Position numbers and translations under genes: made by a program. From Enterospora canceri (Eukaryota; Microsporidia; Enterocytozoonidae), in NCBI GenBank assembly GCA_002087915.1, contig LWDP01000012.1, forward strand, positions 1 to 38,135: a stretch of 38,135 nt of DNA, written 5' to 3'. Shown here one piece after another: positions 34,235-38,135 of this stretch. The notes under the pieces are model-generated. The model saw only the letters and a list, made by a program, of their open reading frames with translations, did no database searches and was not told the origin of the DNA. Positions within the stretch are counted from its first letter, which is position 1; each line of letters starts with the position of its first letter.

Positions 34235-35053
34235 ATGCCTATAAAAAACTTGCCTTCTCTGAGGACAATTCTTGTGACCAACTTCAGGAACGAAGACGAG
34301 TTCAGAAGATTCAAGCAGGTGCTTCCAGAGCAAATCATTTATGAACACTACACAATATCCAACTTCATGAACTTATTCATCACGTTCTTCGATATCCGTG
34401 ACTCAATTTCATTTTATCAGAAATTCAGAGACCCTCGTTCAAGGAGGGAGATCAAGGGCGTAGAGGAGAACTCAGGCGACTCATTCAGCGAATTGGAGTT
34501 TACGTTCACGATATCAAGAAACGAGATGCAGAAGGGGAACGAGGAGGTGCAGTTCAAGAACAACCAGTCATCTGTGATAGTCTACTTCAAGAACGTCGAC
34601 TTCGACTGTAGTGATCAGATGGTGATCAAGTACATGCAGCAGTTTGGGGAGATCAAGGACATCAGGCTGAGCAAGCCGCAGCAGAAGATCATGGAATTCT
34701 ACGACTTCAGGGACGCAAGGAAGGCGGTGTCTCAACTTGACAATGCGACATTTGGAACAGGATTCATACGAATTAAGTTTGTGTGGGATACGATGATGAA
34801 TTACAAGATTGAGTTTGTGAAGAGGACAGATGGGCTACTGAGAGCCACTGCTGAGGAGAGTTCAATTCGTATTGAGCCAGCAAAGAAGCAGAAGATGGAC
34901 GAGAAGGAGAGCAGGGTGGATATGGAATTCATTCAGCCCACAACCAGGGCAATTAAGCATAATCCAGATGTTTATGCGTATTACAACGTATTGGATGAGT
35001 TCATAGTGAGGCATTTGGACGAAATAGAAGCACAGATTAAAGGGAGACAATAA
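34235..35053 (+). CDS. RRM protein, Mei2-like
   Basis: 272 residues. Two RNA-recognition motifs can be traced. The first is RTILVTNFRNEDEFRRF ... NLFITFFDIRDSISFYQKF (about 9-75). The second is SSVIVYFKNVDFDCSDQMVIKYMQQFGEIKDIRLSK ... IMEFYDFRDARKAVSQLD (about 105-185). The phrases FFDIRD and FYDFRDA are characteristic of Mei2-type RRMs, where they replace the usual RNP1. Mei2 proteins bind RNA and control the switch to meiosis in fission yeast. The C-terminal 80 residues are charged and carry no recognisable domain. CCCCA-ATG supports the start. Confidence 0.75.
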   Translation: MPIKNLPSLRTILVTNFRNEDEFRRFKQVLPEQIIYEHYTISNFMNLFITFFDIRDSISFYQKFRDPRSRREIKGVEENSGDSFSELEFTFTISRNEMQKGNEEVQFKNNQSSVIVYFKNVDFDCSDQMVIKYMQQFGEIKDIRLSKPQQKIMEFYDFRDARKAVSQLDNATFGTGFIRIKFVWDTMMNYKIEFVKRTDGLLRATAEESSIRIEPAKKQKMDEKESRVDMEFIQPTTRAIKHNPDVYAYYNVLDEFIVRHLDEIEAQIKGRQ

Positions 35054-35143
35054 TAGAATAGATTGGGAGTCTATTCAATAGAGTGATAATATGTGTTGTT
35101 TATTTTATCAGGTGCTTGTATCTGCCTCAGCACCATTTTCTAA

Positions 35144-37459
35144 TCAATTTGAATGAACTCCACCAATGGCGTCCTTCTTCATCTTCTCTCCCAATTCAAT
35201 CACACTCTCCCAATTATCATTCATGTATTCCAGAATCAGTTTGGCTACAGCCTCCTTTGCTTCCTTCTTCGTGTACTCGTAGCTGCTATTGAACTTTGAT
35301 TCGTAGAAGAGTGCTTCACACATGAATACGTCATTCTGCCTGGTGATTTCGTATTCAGGTGATACCATACTGTAGCACAAACAGACATTTGTTAGGACCT
35401 GAGAGTGTTTCTCATTGTTTTGGTGCATATTTTTGATCAGTTTGTCAAAATGAGTTCGACTGGTTTCATTCATCTTAGTGCACTCATCAACTGATTTAGA
35501 ATTTGATGATTTCGTACTATTTCTACTACTCTGATTATTCTGATCTGATTCACTGTATCCCCAGAATGAACCAGTGACTTCACTAGGTTGACTGTTATCA
35601 GCACCTTTGTTAGAATGACTACTTTCAAGTATTCCCTTTACCACTTCAACAACAGAATGTGTATCAGAATCAACAGGATCCATTTTCGGTAACACTTTGG
35701 CTGATTCATCCTCAGTGACAGTTGATGATTTCTCCAACCTGACTCCCCCAGAATCCTCACACTTTTTTACCCCACTAATTTCATCGTATCCAACTCCCTC
35801 AATCACAACACAGCTGCTTTCGCTTGTTTCAATTTCTAATCTCGTCTTCCTTGGACTACTGCTAGCCAGGTTCTTGGCTACAAATGAGGCATGTTCATCA
35901 CCTCGTTTTGGTCTCGAACTCTTTTGTTCCATTTCATACCTCCCTACTTTGCTAGGTGGCTCCTCTATCTCGCTAATCTCAAATGACTCCTCTGTGCTTC
36001 CGTTGCAATCCGTATCTATTCTGCAAACATCCAGGTCATCGTCGACATTCTTCGTTTTCTCCTCTTCCAATCTCTCGTATTTCATGGGTGTTTTTTTAAC
36101 AGCCCTTGAAATGGGCCTTACTGTTTTAGTCAAACTACTTTCAATCATTCTGCTTCCTCCTATGCTTATTTTGACTCGTGGTGCCATCTTCTTGCTCTTA
36201 GTCACCTGTTTATGCTTTATTCTCGACTTAATTCGTCTATCTACTCGTGATTCTATTTCATGTGTGTTAGTTATGCATATTTCATCATGCTTCTTCTTTG
36301 TCCGTGGTCTCCCACGCTTTTTTGGTATATTTTTAGGTTCTTCTACTTCACTAAGATAGTCGTCTATTTTACACTCTTTTGGCTCAATTTGAGACTGAAT
36401 CCTCTTCTCTAGATACCTGTCTCCATAGTTGATGACTGCTTCCTCGTATTTCATGAATTTGTGGACATCTTCCTCACTGATGTCAATGTACGTTGGTGTA
36501 TAGCTTCCATCACCAACCATTCCGTCATAATGCTTCCTATCGGTCTCTTTCATTCCCTCCTTCTGTTTCAGACTCTCCTCAATTTCAGTCTGAATTCTTC
36601 TTACATTTTTGTCTATTTCGTTTCGTATTTTCATGTATTCCTCAATCTTCTTTGCCTTGGTCTTCAGGTCGTCCTTTCCGTCTTCACTTCCTTCAGCCCC
36701 ATCCATGTCCAATGCCCTCAATACGCCTGTCTCCTCAACTGCCCCCACACTCGCCTTATTGGCCAATATGTCAATTATGCTCCTATTGATGAGCCTATCT
36801 ACGTCTGATACCTTGTTGTAGTCACTCAACACATGTTCAGTCACATTAGCATCTCTTCTGGTGTTTATCAGTACTACAGCCCCACGTCTCCTATTCCAAC
36901 ACCTCTTTCTCTTTCCTTCACTCTCTTCTATTTTTACTTTCTTCCTCTTTTTTCTACCTGATTTCATAGGTCGTTTTCTCCCTTCTTTTAACTTCACTAA
37001 TTCTATTTTATTTAGCCTGGTTTCTACTAAATCCACCTCTTCTCCCATTCCATTATTCTTCCTGAATTTCCTAGCTCGTTCCTCCTCCAACTCCTCTACC
37101 ATCTCATTCTGCTGTTTCTGCCTCTTCTCCTGTGTCTTCCTATACATTGTTTCCAGTATTCGTACTCCCTTTTTGTACAGAATATTTTCAGCATCATTCA
37201 TTGGTACCGTGTTACTGTACATCCCCATTGAGACTGATTCAATTTCATCTTCTTCAATAACAACTTCTTTATCAAGAAAGAGCAGTTTCAATATCCCGTT
37301 GCACCTGGATATTCGTGCTGCTCTCTCCAATGGATAGTACCACTTGAATCGATCTGTGAACTCCCTTTTGTAGTTTCTCACACATTTCATAATCAGGGAT
37401 GAATTGCTCCAAAAATCTACAGCCCTGGGAGAGTGGATTTGTGTTGAATTATGGTGCAT
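35144..37459 (-). CDS. Large charged nuclear protein with AT-hook and C-terminal dsRBM-like region
   Basis: 771 residues. The N-terminal 100 residues look folded (RFKWYYPLERAARISRCNGILKLLFLDK). A long Lys/Arg/Glu-rich, low-complexity middle follows, with several nuclear-localisation-like runs (RKKRKKVK) and an AT-hook KKRGRPRTKKK near residue 400. The last 90 residues end with SPEYEITRQNDVFMCEALF then YTKKEAKEAVAKLILEYM, which resembles a double-stranded-RNA-binding motif ('P.Y......F.......G...KkeAk..aA...L'). It could join DNA and structured RNA, or simply be a chromatin protein. I do not recognise the whole protein. No CCC signal precedes the ATG at 37459; a later Met (MKCVRNYK) is a possible alternative start. 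Confidence 0.6.
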   Translation of the reverse strand: MHHNSTQIHSPRAVDFWSNSSLIMKCVRNYKREFTDRFKWYYPLERAARISRCNGILKLLFLDKEVVIEEDEIESVSMGMYSNTVPMNDAENILYKKGVRILETMYRKTQEKRQKQQNEMVEELEEERARKFRKNNGMGEEVDLVETRLNKIELVKLKEGRKRPMKSGRKKRKKVKIEESEGKRKRCWNRRRGAVVLINTRRDANVTEHVLSDYNKVSDVDRLINRSIIDILANKASVGAVEETGVLRALDMDGAEGSEDGKDDLKTKAKKIEEYMKIRNEIDKNVRRIQTEIEESLKQKEGMKETDRKHYDGMVGDGSYTPTYIDISEEDVHKFMKYEEAVINYGDRYLEKRIQSQIEPKECKIDDYLSEVEEPKNIPKKRGRPRTKKKHDEICITNTHEIESRVDRRIKSRIKHKQVTKSKKMAPRVKISIGGSRMIESSLTKTVRPISRAVKKTPMKYERLEEEKTKNVDDDLDVCRIDTDCNGSTEESFEISEIEEPPSKVGRYEMEQKSSRPKRGDEHASFVAKNLASSSPRKTRLEIETSESSCVVIEGVGYDEISGVKKCEDSGGVRLEKSSTVTEDESAKVLPKMDPVDSDTHSVVEVVKGILESSHSNKGADNSQPSEVTGSFWGYSESDQNNQSSRNSTKSSNSKSVDECTKMNETSRTHFDKLIKNMHQNNEKHSQVLTNVCLCYSMVSPEYEITRQNDVFMCEALFYESKFNSSYEYTKKEAKEAVAKLILEYMNDNWESVIELGEKMKKDAIGGVHSN

Positions 37460-37540
37460 TAACTAGCATAAAATAAGATAAACAAACTATCAAAATGTGT
37501 TTGAGGTGACTGGCACTTTTTACAAATTTTTGTATCCCCA

Positions 37541-37900
37541 ATGGAAATATTCGTAAAAACACACAGAAACACGATTGCTAAGCAAATTAGCAAGGATGCG
37601 ACTGTACAGCAGCTAAATGACGAATTGGAACAGGCGTATGGCGTACACATTTCAAGCAGATTCAGCAGGTGCATGAAGGTTGGAGATACATTCAGGAATG
37701 GAGAAGTTGTTTTTGGTGCACCAATGCTTCTTGGAGGTGGAAATATGACTGAAGGAAACAAGTTGATTTCACTTGAATCCCATTTGATACAGATTTGCAG
37801 GATTTGTTACGCCAGGAACTCATTGAAGGCTACGAGATGCAGAAAGGCCTCTTGTGGTCACAGCAACAAGCTCAGGCCTAAGAAGATGAAGAAGAAGTAA
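37541..37900 (+). CDS. RPL40: Ubiquitin-like / ribosomal protein eL40 fusion
   Basis: 119 residues. The C-terminal 40 are clear eL40: IQICRICYARNSLKATRCRKASCGHSNKLRPKK, with four zinc-binding cysteines in the usual places. The N-terminal part starts MEIFVKT, as ubiquitin does (MQIFVKT), but then diverges. It is about 68 residues long rather than 76 and ends MLLGGG instead of LRLRGG. In most eukaryotes ubiquitin is cut from eL40 after the Gly-Gly; here the leader keeps the glycines but has lost most ubiquitin surface residues, so it probably acts only as a chaperone-like leader. eL40 sits at the GTPase centre of the large subunit. CCCCA-ATG supports the start. Confidence 0.85.
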   Translation: MEIFVKTHRNTIAKQISKDATVQQLNDELEQAYGVHISSRFSRCMKVGDTFRNGEVVFGAPMLLGGGNMTEGNKLISLESHLIQICRICYARNSLKATRCRKASCGHSNKLRPKKMKKK

Positions 37901-38042
37901 ACGATGGATTTATTGATGTACTATGAGAAGTGCCTATATTCTAGGTCACTAAGGACTTTTAAGTTCATTATAGTTAAAATGCAATAAGAAGGATGGTAAC
38001 TGATTTATTTTACCTAAGAATGTGATCCATTATTAAACCAAA

Positions 38043-38111
38043 TCATTTACTGTCACTGTCATCCCAATCACTGTTTATCTCAATCACCTTCCTATTCTGA
38101 TAGCCACTCAT
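38043..38111 (-). other. Possible 22-codon acidic ORF
   Basis: MSGYQNRKVIEINSDWDDSD opens at an ATG (38111) and stops at TGA; upstream in frame is another stop. The acidic end looks protein-like, but the ORF is too short to be sure. It may be the last exon or tail of a gene, or chance. Confidence 0.2.
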
Positions 38112-38135
38112 CAATTTAATACATCATCAATTTAA

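Noticed and set aside
35697..36359. 220-codon plus-strand frame opposite the AT-hook protein
   Set aside because: Ser/Leu/Phe-rich shadow of a Lys/Glu-rich coding strand.
1..38135. CRISPR arrays or bacterial operon signals
   Set aside because: No regularly spaced direct repeats; gene content and start signals are eukaryotic.

Overview
The window looks like a stretch of a microsporidian genome (obligate intracellular fungal relatives). The genes are eukaryotic (alpha-tubulin, ribonucleotide reductase, eIF5, an eIF4G-like factor, CPSF160/Cft1-like, Spb1, V-ATPase subunit c, formin, Rmd1/DUF155, a Sec1/Munc18 protein, a ubiquitin-like-eL40 fusion). No introns were needed to read any gene except one with a frameshift. 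Several proteins are shorter than their usual relatives, and intergenic spaces are often 10-100 bp. A C-rich signal (CCC, usually 1-6 nt before the ATG) precedes about 15 of the starts. This matches the CCC-like start signal described for microsporidia, and I used it to choose starts. The species is not certain; the mix of Merlin, Ty3/gypsy and Tc1/mariner relics would fit a larger, TE-bearing microsporidian genome.

Layout. 1-1978: relic of a Merlin-type transposase, an unknown acidic coiled-coil gene and a decayed short ORF. 1979-24485: dense housekeeping block. It holds RNR large subunit and alpha-tubulin (divergent), an acyltransferase-like gene overlapping a frameshifted GPI12/PIG-L gene, a degenerate ABC half-transporter, a small unknown, a light-chain-like EF-hand protein, a formin, a GDA1/CD39 nucleotidase, a small membrane protein, a Cdc73-like protein, a Pcc1-like protein, a Sec1/Munc18 protein, tRNA-Arg(UCG), Cft1-like, tRNA-Arg(UCU), eIF4G-like / Aha1-like (45 bp divergent spacer), Rmd1-like, and eIF5 / Spb1 (29 bp divergent spacer).

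24486-33630 is an AT-rich accessory island. Two paralogous membrane-anchored proteins with a degenerate AAA-type domain (24839-25747 and 32642-33550) bracket a decayed Ty3/gypsy retroelement, a membrane-anchored atypical protein kinase with a long Pro/Thr-rich stalk, and a 1285-bp Tc1/mariner relic with 25-bp terminal inverted repeats and a TA target duplication. A roughly 70-bp interspersed repeat occurs three times in the island. 33631-38135 returns to ordinary gene density: V-ATPase proteolipid, Mei2-like RRM protein, a large AT-hook/dsRBM-like protein and ubiquitin-like-eL40.

Functional themes: translation and ribosome making (eIF4G-like, eIF5, Spb1, eL40, two Arg tRNAs), mRNA making (Cft1-like, Cdc73-like), secretion and glycosylation (GPI12, GDA1, Sec1/Munc18, V-ATPase), cytoskeleton (tubulin, formin, light chain), and a set of catalytically degenerate proteins (ABC half-transporter, AAA pair, atypical kinase) that are the most unusual content. 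All assignments come from reading motifs by eye; no database search was run.
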